DNA from: JANMDS01 sp031430575 | GTDB lineage: Bacteria; Pseudomonadota; Gammaproteobacteria; Burkholderiales; Casimicrobiaceae | Direction: 5' to 3' | NCBI GenBank assembly: GCA_031430575.1 | Contig: JANPBT010000060.1 | Span: 62,001-126,000 of the forward strand | DNA length: 64,000 nucleotides | Part shown: positions 47,672 through 57,123 of the stretch, in pieces | Numbering within the stretch: position 1 is the stretch's first letter | Layout of the letters: each line of letters begins with the position of its first letter | The notes under the pieces: model-generated | What the model was told of the DNA's origin: nothing | Databases searched by the model: none | What the model saw: the letters and a program-made list of their open reading frames with translations, nothing else | Program-made: the position numbers and the translations under genes

Positions 47672-49609
47672 TTAAAGCCCGAGCTTTTTCTCGATTGCCT
47701 TTAAGCGTGCTTTTAGGGCTGAAATTTCGCTGCGTTGCGCGGAAAGCTTTGCATCTTTGACTTTGCTCTTCACTGATTCCGCATCGAGCTTCTGATTCAG
47801 CCCCTGAATCGCAGCGAGCGCCACGCCATCGGCATCAACCACGCCGATGGATTTATCGTCCATTCCCAAACCAAACGCTTTGCGAAAATCCTGTGCCATG
47901 GGGCCCATGCGGCGTGTGGCTTGGCCTTCTGCGATGTAGCTCCAAGTGGTGACCGGCAACGCGACGACTTTACGCAAAATGGCTTGCACATCGACGTTGC
48001 GAAACGCTTCTTTTTTGGCTCGATCAGAGCTATTAGTCCACATGCCGCCCGAACTCAAATATGCACCGTTTTTCGCTGCAATATGCTTTCCCGAGAAAAG
48101 TGGTCCGATAAACACCCAATCCGAGCCGTTGCCCGCGACATCCGGCGTTCCAAAATCTACGGTAAGCCCGTTATTTGCGGCGATGCGGAAGATACTTGGA
48201 AGCCCCGCACACGCGGTTGCAACCTCCGTACTCCACAGATTAAACACTGCGCAGCTCGGTTGATCTGCGCGCGCGGTTCGACCTGCAGCAAAGCTGTACG
48301 CACTGCTTGCGATGTTCCCGGATCCTCCTGGCACGGTTGCGCTGAATGCGCTCGCGGTGTTGAATTGTCCGCCAGCGACGGTGCTTTTGATACCGCTCGC
48401 AGTGTTGCTGGTGCCGCCGCCGACGGTGGAGCCGCTGCCACTCACAAAATTATTCTGCCCACCCGAGACAGTCGCATAGTCGCCGTTTGAGTTATCGTCC
48501 GCGCCGGTTTTGTTCCCAAGGCCCCCACCAATGGTGGAATACCATCCGTTTGAGCCGTCTGGCGTGCCGCCACGATTACCGAACCCACCCGATACGGTCA
48601 CCCCGCGTTGCTGACCACCCGTGTTGCCGATGGCGTTCGTGTTGTCGCCGTTGACGATGTTGGGGAAACCGCTCGCCCCCGTCAACACCCGCAGCCCATC
48701 GCCATTGCGGTTGGCGGGCATGAAGTAGCCGTTGACATCCACTTTAATCTGGGTAACGTTGGCCGATTGCAGCTGCATCTGCCCCGCCGTTGAGATCGGG
48801 ATCACGCTCGCGCCACTGGCGTAGGTCACCGGGGCGCTCCAGCTCGCAACCGCGCTGCCGCCGGCTGCACCGCTCTTGCCTGCAAAGATGACGCCTCCCG
48901 TTGATGGGATATTCTCGGCCGTGAATTGCGCGCTGACCGCTAGCGCACCCGCTGGCACATCGCAGTTGCCGGTGATTTGAATATTGCGCACTGCGTAGCC
49001 CGCGACCAACGCCGGACCACCGATGAGCGGGGCGGGTGTTACTCCAGAACGGGTATCCATGAGGTTGCAGGGAGTGATGGGGGTGTAGACCAAATCTTGC
49101 AGCGGGTCGCCTATGGCTTTGGTTTTGTCAGCCCGGTCGGTTTTTTCTGAAACGTTGAGCAGATTGAGTTGAGAATTGTGTTGGCTGCTGAGTTGGCTAG
49201 TGAGTTGGCCAGCGAGTGCTTTTTCTAAACGCTCAAGCCCTGCCCCATCTTTGATGCCGTGGGCGATGGCGTTTTCTGCGGCAAGGGGGGCTGCACTTTG
49301 ATTTGCGTAGTGGTTTGCAATAGTCGCGGCGTTGATGATTTCTAGTACGCCGTCAAATGAGCCTGAAAGATTGGCGGCAAGGAGATGATCGGCGCGTAAT
49401 TTGGAAAGTTTGGCTTTAAACGAGTCAATCTGCGCCGCAGGTAGTTCCGAGCTCCAGTGGGTAACAATTTTTTCCATCACGGTGGCGCGGTTTAAGTCTA
49501 TTTGCAAGAGAGCGTCGGGTTTGAGGGCAAATGCAGGCTGCGCAAACCCTAACAAAATACCACTTGCTGTGACCAGCGTGATTGCAACGGTAAGTCGAAT
49601 GGCTTTCAT
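47672..49609 (-). CDS. Array paralogue E: head-repeat S74 protein (645 aa)
   Basis: Signal peptide KAIRLTVAITLVTASGILLGFAQPAFA, then PDALLQIDLNRATVMEKIVTHW. After the N-terminal domain comes a ~65-residue Gln/Leu/Ser-rich helical spacer (LAGQLTSQLSSQHNSQLNLL) absent from A-D, then DTR...VNGYF. Head repeats follow (GGQNNFVSGSGSTVGGGTSNTASG). S74 is SSDRAKKE with RRMGPMAQDFRKAFGLGMDD, and the coiled coil ends IEKKLGL. Repeat core 49430-49440 reads LPAAQI. The IGG and GG(x)N(x)ASG spacing is regular at 14-16 residues. Confidence 0.88.
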   Translation of the reverse strand: MKAIRLTVAITLVTASGILLGFAQPAFALKPDALLQIDLNRATVMEKIVTHWSSELPAAQIDSFKAKLSKLRADHLLAANLSGSFDGVLEIINAATIANHYANQSAAPLAAENAIAHGIKDGAGLERLEKALAGQLTSQLSSQHNSQLNLLNVSEKTDRADKTKAIGDPLQDLVYTPITPCNLMDTRSGVTPAPLIGGPALVAGYAVRNIQITGNCDVPAGALAVSAQFTAENIPSTGGVIFAGKSGAAGGSAVASWSAPVTYASGASVIPISTAGQMQLQSANVTQIKVDVNGYFMPANRNGDGLRVLTGASGFPNIVNGDNTNAIGNTGGQQRGVTVSGGFGNRGGTPDGSNGWYSTIGGGLGNKTGADDNSNGDYATVSGGQNNFVSGSGSTVGGGTSNTASGIKSTVAGGQFNTASAFSATVPGGSGNIASSAYSFAAGRTARADQPSCAVFNLWSTEVATACAGLPSIFRIAANNGLTVDFGTPDVAGNGSDWVFIGPLFSGKHIAAKNGAYLSSGGMWTNSSDRAKKEAFRNVDVQAILRKVVALPVTTWSYIAEGQATRRMGPMAQDFRKAFGLGMDDKSIGVVDADGVALAAIQGLNQKLDAESVKSKVKDAKLSAQRSEISALKARLKAIEKKLGL

Positions 49610-49698
49610 ATGGAGATCCTAAGCGAGATTTTTAAATTATGGAGAAGTGGTGAGACTTCCCCCGATTGTCTGACAATACGAATTTTTTCAAGTACCTT

Positions 49699-49722
49699 GC
49701 ATCGCCCCATTTCGGGGGATGC
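49699..49722. promoter_or_regulatory. Array upstream box (gene E)
   Basis: GCATCGCCCC-ATTT-CGGGGGATGC, an inverted repeat ~90 bases before the gene E start. Confidence 0.5.
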
Positions 49723-49735
49723 AGGTCAGCGAGGC

Positions 49736-51619
49736 TTACATTCCCAGCTTTTTCTTAATGGCTGCAAGCTCGCGCTCAAGCGCAACGACCTTAGCATCCT
49801 TACGCTTTAATTCTGCGCTGACCTTTTGATTCAGGCCTTGAATCGCGGCAAATGCAACACCTTGGGCATCGATATTGTTGATCGATTTATCGGAGCCACT
49901 CAAGCCAAACGCTGCGTGAAAGTCTTGCGCCATAGGCCCCATTTGCAAGGCTTTCGAGCCGATGTAGGACCATGTGGAAACGGGCACCGTCATCAGTTTC
50001 GCCAACACTGCTTTTGGAGAAACATTGGTAAACGCCTCTTTCACGTTACGATCACTTGAGCAATTCCAGCCTGCTGAGCTCGGCAGCATGTAGCACGAAT
50101 GGGTAACAGCACCGCCTGCGTTAACGCCGGTCACAAACTGAACGCCGCCGGTTGCGCGCGCTTGAAAGGTATTGGCGTTATTGCTGCTAAACGAGCCGAG
50201 CGCTTGTGGGTCGAAATCGATATTAATTGAATCTGCCCACACAAACTGGCCTGCCCTTTGCGCTTTCGCTCGACGCCCAGCGGCAAATGAGTCGTCGCCA
50301 GTCGCTGCGTTAGCGCGCCCGCCCGGAATCGTCGATGCAACGCCAGTCGCGACGTTTCCTGAGCCGCCGCCGACGGTGCTGGCGTTGCCCCCTGCAAAAT
50401 TCTGATAACCGCCGGCAATTGCACTGTTGCCACCATAGACGGAGTTTTGAAAACCGCCGCCAATCGCGCCACCCGGCGCTTTGACTGTATTTCCTTCACC
50501 CCCCGCGATGGTCGCGGTGTAGCCAGCGCTTGAAATCTCATGCGCGTAGCCGCCGCCAATCGTGGTGTAGTCTGCTTCGGCGATATTGGCGCACGATCGG
50601 GTGCCACCTGCAGGCAAATCGACGCAGCCCGTTGCGCTCGTCGCAAACCCACCGCCTGCGATTGTGCTGGCGATACCGGTTGAAACGTTAGCGTAAGTGC
50701 CGTTCACAACCGTCGGTGTCAAGCCATTGCCGTTGAAGATCCGCAATCCATTGCCGTTGCGATTGGCTGGTATGAAGTAGCCGGTGATATCTACTTTGAT
50801 ATGGGTTACGCCCGCCGATTGCAATTGCAGTGCGCCTGCGCTTGAGAGCGACACGATCGACGAGCCGCTCGCATAGCTTGTGGGCGCAGACCAGCTCGCC
50901 ACCGCACCGGCCGTGCCACCGGCAATGCCCGCAAATACGACACCGCCCGACGAGGGAATATTTTCAACCGTGAAGAGTGAGGCCACTGCGAGCGCGCCCA
51001 GTGGAACACCGCAGCGGCCGGTGACTTGCACAACGCGAGCCGCGTAGCCGCCCGCTAGGGCTGGGCCACCCACCGGCGGTGCCGGGCTCACGCCAGGTCG
51101 CGTATCCATCAGATTACAAGGCGGAAGCGGGGTGTAAACCAAATCAAAACTGGGCTCGCCAACGGCTTTCGCTAGATCCTGCGCGGGCGCAAGCGTTTGT
51201 GCGCTGCGCTCGTAGCGCTCGAGATCGTGAGCGTTGCGGATGTTGTAGTGTTGCGCTTGCTCGACGCTAATGATTGGGCGGTGCGCGCGTTGTTCGCTCG
51301 ATCGCAGGTTGAGCCGATCATCTAGCACTTCTAAAACCCCATCAAAGGTTCCAGCGAGATTGGCAGCGAGCAATTGGTCGGCGCGCAGAGCCATTAACTT
51401 ATCCTTAAACGCACCTAACTGGGCTGCGGGGAGCTCCTTACCCCAACTCGCGGTGATTTTTTCCACTACGGCGGCTCGATTCAGATCGATTGAGAGCAAA
51501 GCGTCTGGTTTGGTTGCAAACGCCTGTGGGGTCTGCGCCACGGCATTCACAGCGATAATAATCGGCACGACGACAACTAATGCTGCTGCGCGAAACGGGC
51601 AATGAATTCTCAATTTCAT
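49736..51619 (-). CDS. Array paralogue F: head-repeat S74 protein (627 aa)
   Basis: ATG 51619 follows CTTGGAGATTGAG. The signal AALVVVVPIIIAVNAVAQT is followed by PDALLSIDLNRAAVVEKITASWGKELPAAQLGAFK. A spacer with ISVEQAQHYNIRNAHDLERYERS is shared in pattern with G-I. The DTR...ITGYF domain has GAVASWSAPTSYASGSS. Head repeats end SFAAGRRAKAQRAGQFVWADS. S74 is SSDRNVKE with QMGPMAQDFHAAFGLSGSD. The LPAAQL codons no longer match the DNA repeat (CTGGGCTGCGGGG), so protein sequence is kept while the repeat is lost. Confidence 0.87.
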   Translation of the reverse strand: MKLRIHCPFRAAALVVVVPIIIAVNAVAQTPQAFATKPDALLSIDLNRAAVVEKITASWGKELPAAQLGAFKDKLMALRADQLLAANLAGTFDGVLEVLDDRLNLRSSEQRAHRPIISVEQAQHYNIRNAHDLERYERSAQTLAPAQDLAKAVGEPSFDLVYTPLPPCNLMDTRPGVSPAPPVGGPALAGGYAARVVQVTGRCGVPLGALAVASLFTVENIPSSGGVVFAGIAGGTAGAVASWSAPTSYASGSSIVSLSSAGALQLQSAGVTHIKVDITGYFIPANRNGNGLRIFNGNGLTPTVVNGTYANVSTGIASTIAGGGFATSATGCVDLPAGGTRSCANIAEADYTTIGGGYAHEISSAGYTATIAGGEGNTVKAPGGAIGGGFQNSVYGGNSAIAGGYQNFAGGNASTVGGGSGNVATGVASTIPGGRANAATGDDSFAAGRRAKAQRAGQFVWADSINIDFDPQALGSFSSNNANTFQARATGGVQFVTGVNAGGAVTHSCYMLPSSAGWNCSSDRNVKEAFTNVSPKAVLAKLMTVPVSTWSYIGSKALQMGPMAQDFHAAFGLSGSDKSINNIDAQGVAFAAIQGLNQKVSAELKRKDAKVVALERELAAIKKKLGM

Positions 51620-51780
51620 CTCAATCTCCAAGTAACTTTTGATAATCTGATGGGTTTGAAATACGTGCAAACCACCAGGGATACTTGTACAGACGAGAGA
51701 AATCTGAAAACTCCATCACTGCCATTTGGGGGAGGCTGGTCGCCGAGGCCGCTATCGCGATACACCACGGCTCGATGAAA

Positions 51781-51839
51781 AAAAACTGCGCCGCAGGTAA
51801 GTCGATCTATTTGATCGACTTACCTGCGGCGCAGTTTTT
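51781..51839 (-). terminator. 27-bp perfect hairpin built from two repeat copies, after gene G
   Basis: Arms 51781-51807 and 51813-51839 are exact reverse complements around loop TATTT. Each arm is A5 + repeat core + AGTCGATC. Eight A's (T on the transcript's template sense) follow on the minus strand. It lies 58 bases past the gene G stop. Confidence 0.9.
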
Positions 51840-51897
51840 GATATTTCCGCAGATTTCGCGCGGGTAACTTCTGCGCTGCGCAAATCGCAGCGCGCCG

Positions 51898-53889
51898 TTA
51901 AATACCAAGCTTTTTCTTCATGGCAGCAATCTCAGCCCGTAGCAGCATGACTTCGCCTGCCTTGCGCTCGAGTGCGTTTATTTTTGCGTCCTTCGCTTTG
52001 CTGTCCGCTATGAGCTTTTGGTTAAGCCCTTGCAGCGCAGCTAACGCCACGCCGCTCACGTCTGAGGCGGTAATGTGCCGATCATCTTCGCCCAAACCAA
52101 ATGCATGCCAAAAATCTTGCGCCATCGGGCTCATATGGCGACGACTGGTGCCTTTAAATTGCCATGAGCTGAGTGGCATCGCGACTACTTTGCGCAAAAC
52201 TTCACGTGGCGAAACTGATTTGATACCGTCCTTTAAGTTGCGATCAGATGTGCAACTCCAGCCCGATGCGCCGCCTGCGGGAAGCGTACAGCCTGCGCCC
52301 GCGCCTGCGCTGCTGGTGGACGAAACGCGAAACGCTACGCCGCCGCGTGCGCGCACTGCAAATTGATCTTCCGCTGACGCATAAAACGGCGAAGTCGATG
52401 CAGCGTTGGCGTTACTGTCGGCCCAGATAAAAGTACCGGAATAGCGAATCGCCGCTGAAGCATCATTGCCGGTTGAAGCGCCACGACCCGCAGCAAATGC
52501 GTAGTTAGATACTGCGAGGTTATCGGTGCCTCCTGGCACGCTCGAAAAAAAGCCGGCTTGATTGCTTGAACCCCCGGCGATGGTGCCGTAACTCGAGTAG
52601 ACGTTATTTCCAAAGCCACCCAAGACGGTCGCCCCAAAGGTATTTGCAGCCGACTGACCGGCAATGTTTGACGCGCCTCCTGCGATCGTGCCGAAATAGG
52701 AGTAGACCCGGTTGTTGTAGCCACCGCCAATCGTTGCAAAAACGGTATTAGGCGCGGCAGCGTTTTGCTCAATCAAATTGCGCGCGCCGCCGCCAATGGT
52801 TGCAGCCGAAGCATTACCTACGATTCGGTTTGGACCGAAGGTGGAAGTATCGCCCGGGGGAAGAGAGGCAACCGCAGCGCCGGTAACGCCGCCGCCCCCC
52901 CCGACCGTCGAGCCGGGCGAAGTTGAAGAAATCGAATTTTGGCTAGATCCACCAATGCTAATGGGCGTATTGACGAGCGCGGTCTGGATCACCCGTAGCC
53001 CATCGCCATTACGATTAGGTGGCATGAAGTAGCCGTTAACGTCAATCTTAATCTGCGTCGCTCCCGCTGATTGCAATTGCAACGCGCCTGCCGCCGAGAG
53101 CGGAATCAGCGATGAGCCGCTCGCATAGTTCGCAGGCGTTGACCAGCTGGCGACCGCGCCGCCTGCGCCACCAGCATCACCGGCAAAGACCACGCCGCCA
53201 GTGGAGGGAATATTCTCAACCGTAAACAGAGAAGCCACCGCTTTTGCCCCCGCCGGAATGCCGCAGCGCCCGGTGACTTGCACGACGCGGATGCCATAGC
53301 CGGCCGCCAGTGCAGGGCCGCCTTCTGGGGGGACGGGACTTACGCCGGGACGCGTGTCCATGAGGTTGCAGGGCGCAATCGGGGTGTAAACCAAATCAAT
53401 TGCCGGATCGCCGACAGCTTTGGGTTTATCTTCCAAGGCGGTAGATGGCGCGAGATTGGCGCTGCTCTGCAGCAGCGTTTGCAATTGCGTGAGATCTTGT
53501 GAATTGCGAATGCCTCGCTGCTGGGCAATCTCTGCGGTGATCGTCGGGCGATTTTGATTGAGGGCGCTGAGCCGCGTGTCGTTGGCCGCACTGAGCACTT
53601 CCAGCACACCATCGAACGATCCAGCAAGGGTTGCCGCAAGTAGCTGATCAGCGCGCAGGCTCAAAAGCTTTCCGCTAAACGATGAAATCTGCGCCGCAGG
53701 TATTTCCTTTGACCACGAAGCAGTAATCCTTTCTACAACCGCCTCTCGGTTTAGATCAATGGCGAGCAACGCATCCGGCATTGTCGCAGTGGCGGCGAAC
53801 GCGGTGATCACGCCGGAAGAAAAACCAATCGTCGCAACGCCCTTACCAGCAGCGCCTAAAAACTTTCGCATTGCATTTTTATTGCCCAT
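51898..53889 (-). CDS. Array paralogue G: head-repeat S74 protein (663 aa)
   Basis: Signal region FLGAAGKGVATIGFSSGVITAFAATA, then PDALLAIDLNREAVVERITASWSKEIPAAQISSFSGKL. Spacer ITAEIAQQRGIRNSQDLTQL, DTR...VNGYF with GGAGGAVASWSTPANYASGSS. The head is Asn/Gly-rich (GGGYNNRVYSYFGTIAGGASN). FIWADSNANAASTSPFYASAEDQFAVRARGGVAF leads into S74: TSDRNLKD, HMSPMAQDFWHAFGLGEDDRHITASDVSGVALAALQG. The last coiled coil ends MKKKLGI. Repeat core 53689-53699 (IPAAQI). ATG 53889 has CAGGAGATTT upstream. Confidence 0.88.
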   Translation of the reverse strand: MGNKNAMRKFLGAAGKGVATIGFSSGVITAFAATATMPDALLAIDLNREAVVERITASWSKEIPAAQISSFSGKLLSLRADQLLAATLAGSFDGVLEVLSAANDTRLSALNQNRPTITAEIAQQRGIRNSQDLTQLQTLLQSSANLAPSTALEDKPKAVGDPAIDLVYTPIAPCNLMDTRPGVSPVPPEGGPALAAGYGIRVVQVTGRCGIPAGAKAVASLFTVENIPSTGGVVFAGDAGGAGGAVASWSTPANYASGSSLIPLSAAGALQLQSAGATQIKIDVNGYFMPPNRNGDGLRVIQTALVNTPISIGGSSQNSISSTSPGSTVGGGGGVTGAAVASLPPGDTSTFGPNRIVGNASAATIGGGARNLIEQNAAAPNTVFATIGGGYNNRVYSYFGTIAGGASNIAGQSAANTFGATVLGGFGNNVYSSYGTIAGGSSNQAGFFSSVPGGTDNLAVSNYAFAAGRGASTGNDASAAIRYSGTFIWADSNANAASTSPFYASAEDQFAVRARGGVAFRVSSTSSAGAGAGCTLPAGGASGWSCTSDRNLKDGIKSVSPREVLRKVVAMPLSSWQFKGTSRRHMSPMAQDFWHAFGLGEDDRHITASDVSGVALAALQGLNQKLIADSKAKDAKINALERKAGEVMLLRAEIAAMKKKLGI

Positions 53890-54007
53890 TTAAATCTCCT
53901 GAGTAAATGTAATGTCTTGAAAGCGGAGTAAATCGCCTTGATTGTCGCCATCTATTTGGGTTGTTCGCTACAACACTTTGCGGCTCGCGTACCGGCATAG
54001 ACTGCCT

Positions 54008-54045
54008 CCACGCTGCTCCGCTTCGTACGAAGCGGAGCAGCGTGG
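54008..54045. repeat. 38-bp perfect loopless palindrome
   Basis: From CCACGCTGCTCCGCTTCGT its exact reverse complement follows directly, with no spacer. It has no T run and is unrelated to the dispersed repeat. Confidence 0.85.
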
Positions 54046-54130
54046 TTACTGATGCAATAAATCGAATCTGCGGCAAGTGATCTAAAAGCATTCTCAATTT
54101 TGAGTATCGTTCAGACTCGGAGCTGGCGTA

Positions 54131-54150
54131 TATCCCCCAAATGGGGGATA
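54131..54150. promoter_or_regulatory. Array upstream box (gene G)
   Basis: TATCCCCC-AAAT-GGGGGATA, 8-4-8 inverted repeat, the most symmetric copy of the box. Confidence 0.6.
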
Positions 54151-54236
54151 CAGCACCCGATCGATAAGTATCAACAACCCGCTTTTCCAACTCTGCTTAA
54201 CCGCTTATGCGTTATGCTGTGTCAAAACACCTCATA

Positions 54237-54295
54237 AAAAACTGCGCCGCAGGTAAATCGATCAAATAGATCGACTTACCTGCGGCGCAGTTTTT
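54237..54295 (-). terminator. 27-bp hairpin built from two repeat copies, after gene H
   Basis: Arms 54237-54263 and 54269-54295 with one mismatch and loop AAATA. It lies 59 bases past the gene H stop and is the near-inverse of the gene G hairpin (loop TATTT). Confidence 0.9.
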
Positions 54296-54353
54296 AGGAT
54301 CTCTGTGGATTTCGTGCAATTAGCATCTGCGCTCCTCAAATTCCAACGCGCTG

Positions 54354-56633
54354 CTACATGCCGAGCTTTTTCTTGATCGCGGCGAGCTCGCGCTGCATCG
54401 TCGCATTCGACTGCTCTAGCTGACTGTTTTTCGATTTAAGCGTTAAAACTTCAGAATCTAATTTTTGATTGATGCCCTGCACCGCCGCGAGCGCTACGCC
54501 GCTTACGTCCGAAGCAGTGATGTGACGATCATCTTCCCCAAACCCAAACGCTGCCCAAAAATCTTGCGCCATCGGGCTTAAGTGGCGACGGTTTGTGCCT
54601 TTAAATTGCCATGTGGAAAGCGGTAAGTTCACCACTTTCGAAAGCACGTCTTTTGGTGAAATCGCCTTGATGCCGTCTTTCAAATTTCGGTCGGAGGAGC
54701 AGCTCCAGCTTGCCGCGCCGCCGGAAGGTAGCGAGCAGCCAGCAGTGGCGTCGCTCGCGTTCGCGGCGATGGTGGTTGCATCTACTTTAAACGAAACACC
54801 GCCGCGCGCGCGGACTGCGAATTGGTTGTTGGCGGTGGAGCGGAAAGGTTGGGTATTGGCAACCAAACTCGTGGCTAGGCCCGCGTCTTGCGTGTCGGCC
54901 CAAACGAACGCGCCAAAGTAGTTAGTCGTGCCTGCGACGTCATCGGTACGCGCGCCACGCCCGCCTACAAAGCTCAAGCCGCCGGAAGCGTGGTTGCGCA
55001 ACCCGCCGGGGATCACTGCGAACGAGCCCGCCGCAGTGTTGCCCAAACCACCGCCGATGAACGACTGGGTTGCGGTCGCTTCGTTGGATGTGCCGCCGAT
55101 CACAGTCGCTTCGTTGCCTGCAGTACGATTGCCAACGCCTGCGCCGATGAAATTACGCCGACCTTCTGCCCGATTGCGGCAGATCCCATCAAACGCATTG
55201 GTGGCACGGTTGAAGCAACCATCGGTTGCGCCAGCGACGGGCTCGTAGTTTGAGCCACCGCCCACAATCACGGCCCGGTCGCCTGAGGCTACGTTACCGA
55301 AGCCGCCGCCGATGAAGGCGCGAATGCCAGACGCAGTATTCTCCTGTCCCCCACCTATTACCGAGGTAGAACCCGTGACAACATTTTGGCGACCACCGCC
55401 GATAAATCCGTAGTTGTCCGAAACAGTATTGTTCCAGCCGCTCGCAATTCCGTTCTGAAATCCGGCTGTGATAACGTTTAGCAACCCACCTGCCACTGTA
55501 TTTTCGCCGGTCCCCGAAGTTCGATTTTTTTGTCCACCCCCGATTGTCGAGGCCGTGCCGCTCGCACTGTTTCCGAACCCGCCACTAACCGTCGCGCCGA
55601 GCCCTACCGCGTTATTTGAAAAACCTCCGGAAACTGTTTCGCCGTTGTTTCCAGCGGTATTGTTGGCCGCTCCATTGATTACTGTCGGAGATGCCCCTGG
55701 GTTTTGAATCACCCGCAGCCCATCGCCATTGCGCGATGGAGGCATGAAGTAGCCATTGACGTCGATCTTAATCTGCGTCGCCCCGGCCGATTGCAGCTGC
55801 ATCGCGCCCGCTGCCGATAGCGGCACAAGCGATGAGCCGCTGGCGTAGTTCGCAGGTATAGACCAGCTCGCAACTGCGCCACCTGCCCCGCCGGCATCCC
55901 CCGCAAACACCACGCCACCGGTGGAGGGAATATTCTCCACCGTAAAGAGGGAAGCCACTGCCTTTGCTCCTGCCGGAATCCCGCAGCGGCCGGTGACTTG
56001 CACCACGCGTATGCCGTAGCCCGCATTGAGCGCCGGGCCACCTTCTGGCGGCGCGGGGGAGACTCCTGGTCGCGTATCCATCAGATTGCAGGGCGCAATT
56101 GGGGTGTAGACCAAATCAATGGTGGGATCGCCAACGGCTTTGGATTTTTCCTCGCTACTATTGAGCGCTGCAAACTGGGCTGTGGCTGGCGATTGCGCGC
56201 GCACTTGGGTTGTGAGGTGCGCGAGGTCTTGCGCATGGCGCACGCCGTGTCGTTGGGCGAGATCGGCAGTGATGCGGGATCGGGCCGCGAAGGTGGCGAG
56301 CAGTTGCGTCTGCTCAGCAGTATTGAGCACTTCCAGCACGCCGTCAAACGAGCCTGCGAGATGCGCGGCAAGGAGCTGATCGGCGCGCAAGGCCATGAGC
56401 TTTGCCGTCAGCGATGTAATCTGCTGCGCCGGTAATTCTCGTGCCCAGGTGGTGGTGACTTTTTCTACGATGGCTTGTCGATTTAAATCAATCGAGAGCA
56501 GTGCGTCGGGCTTGGCGGTGAGCGCTTGTGCGCCTGCCAGCATGCTGCTGAGGCTGAAGCTGAGGCTGACCGCGAGCGCGATAGCGCGCAATCGCGCAAC
56601 AATGCTGCGCCCGGTTTTTGCTTTGATGTTCAT
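54354..56633 (-). CDS. Array paralogue H: head-repeat S74 protein (759 aa)
   Basis: Signal AIALAVSLSFSLSSMLAGAQA, then PDALLSIDLNRQAIVEKVTTTWARELPAQQITSL. The IPAAQ position is PAQQ and its DNA is changed (CTGCTGCGCCGG). Spacer ITADLAQRHGVRHAQDLAHL, DTR...VNGYF, and a head of at least 14 repeats, some with Cys pairs (GCFNRATNAFDGICRNRAEG). FVWADTQDAGLATSLVANTQPFRSTANNQFAVRARGGVSF precedes S74 SSDRNLKD, HLSPMAQDFWAAFGFGEDD. Two DNA blocks are almost identical to gene I, suggesting conversion. ATG 56633 has ATGGAGAATTT. Confidence 0.88.
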   Translation of the reverse strand: MNIKAKTGRSIVARLRAIALAVSLSFSLSSMLAGAQALTAKPDALLSIDLNRQAIVEKVTTTWARELPAQQITSLTAKLMALRADQLLAAHLAGSFDGVLEVLNTAEQTQLLATFAARSRITADLAQRHGVRHAQDLAHLTTQVRAQSPATAQFAALNSSEEKSKAVGDPTIDLVYTPIAPCNLMDTRPGVSPAPPEGGPALNAGYGIRVVQVTGRCGIPAGAKAVASLFTVENIPSTGGVVFAGDAGGAGGAVASWSIPANYASGSSLVPLSAAGAMQLQSAGATQIKIDVNGYFMPPSRNGDGLRVIQNPGASPTVINGAANNTAGNNGETVSGGFSNNAVGLGATVSGGFGNSASGTASTIGGGQKNRTSGTGENTVAGGLLNVITAGFQNGIASGWNNTVSDNYGFIGGGRQNVVTGSTSVIGGGQENTASGIRAFIGGGFGNVASGDRAVIVGGGSNYEPVAGATDGCFNRATNAFDGICRNRAEGRRNFIGAGVGNRTAGNEATVIGGTSNEATATQSFIGGGLGNTAAGSFAVIPGGLRNHASGGLSFVGGRGARTDDVAGTTNYFGAFVWADTQDAGLATSLVANTQPFRSTANNQFAVRARGGVSFKVDATTIAANASDATAGCSLPSGGAASWSCSSDRNLKDGIKAISPKDVLSKVVNLPLSTWQFKGTNRRHLSPMAQDFWAAFGFGEDDRHITASDVSGVALAAVQGINQKLDSEVLTLKSKNSQLEQSNATMQRELAAIKKKLGM

Positions 56634-56730
56634 TGAAATTCTCCATGATGTGATTTTTTTTTGAAAAATTAAATCATGCGATGCTGAAATCGCATTTCAA
56701 TGAAGTCTAGGTAAAACGCAAGGCAGTGAA

Positions 56731-56745
56731 CATCCCCAAAACTTG
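56731..56745. promoter_or_regulatory. Array upstream box (gene H), partial
   Basis: CATCCCCAAAACTTGG, ~98 bases before the gene H start; shares TAGACTTC further downstream with gene I. Confidence 0.4.
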
Positions 56746-56790
56746 GTAGACAAGATCACCACACAATGAACCAAGCCAATCAAATGAGCA

Positions 56791-56823
56791 AAAAACTGCG
56801 CCGCAGGTACTTTTTGTACCTGC
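56791..56823. repeat. Truncated repeat hairpin at the left edge of the TA module
   Basis: Repeat core 56796-56806 followed by GCAGGTAC-TTTTT-GTACCTGC. The right arm stops after CCTGC and is replaced by the TA promoter region. Confidence 0.75.
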
Positions 56824-56832
56824 GATGTGATT

Positions 56833-56867
56833 GATGACGTCATCTTATATAATTGCTGTCATTGACA
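56833..56867 (+). promoter_or_regulatory. TA promoter/operator
   Basis: Palindrome GATGACGTCATC (56833-56844), a -10-like TATAAT (56848-56853) and TGTCA-T-TGACA (56857-56867), 23 bases before the antitoxin ATG. This is typical of an autorepressed toxin-antitoxin promoter. Confidence 0.6.
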
Positions 56868-56889
56868 TCATTTTGAATCTTTGCAAGCT

Positions 56890-57123
56890 ATGACGACGCT
56901 CACTATTAGAAAGCTTCCCGATGAAGTGCACCGCGCTTTAAAAGTACAAGCGGCAAAAGCCGGTCGCAGCACCGAGGCAGAGTTGCGGCGCATCATCGAA
57001 ATCGCGGTTACACCAAAGCTTAATGCGGCCGAAACCATGCGCGCAATTGGGCAATCATTTGGTGGCCTAGAAATTGAAATTTCTCGTGGGAAGCGCGCTT
57101 ACGTTGCGCCGACGTTTGAATGA
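56890..57123 (+). CDS. FitA-like ribbon-helix-helix antitoxin
   Basis: A 77-residue protein starting MTTLTIRKLPDEVHRALKVQAAKAGRSTEAELRRIIE, the FitA/Arc-type ribbon-helix-helix DNA-binding domain. The C-terminal half (FGGLEIEISRGKRAYVAPTFE) would wrap the toxin. TTG 56881 is a less likely start. It overlaps the toxin gene by 4 bases (ATGA). It binds its own palindromic operator by analogy with FitAB. Confidence 0.88.
   Translation: MTTLTIRKLPDEVHRALKVQAAKAGRSTEAELRRIIEIAVTPKLNAAETMRAIGQSFGGLEIEISRGKRAYVAPTFE

Larger units (their letters stand above)
53890..54353. other. 464-base gap upstream of gene G
   Basis: No gene. From left to right it holds a box-like CATCTATTTGGG (~53951), a 38-bp perfect palindrome (54008-54045), the best array box (54131-54150) and the gene H terminator hairpin (54237-54295). 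It is the longest and most structured gap in the array. Confidence 0.6.
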
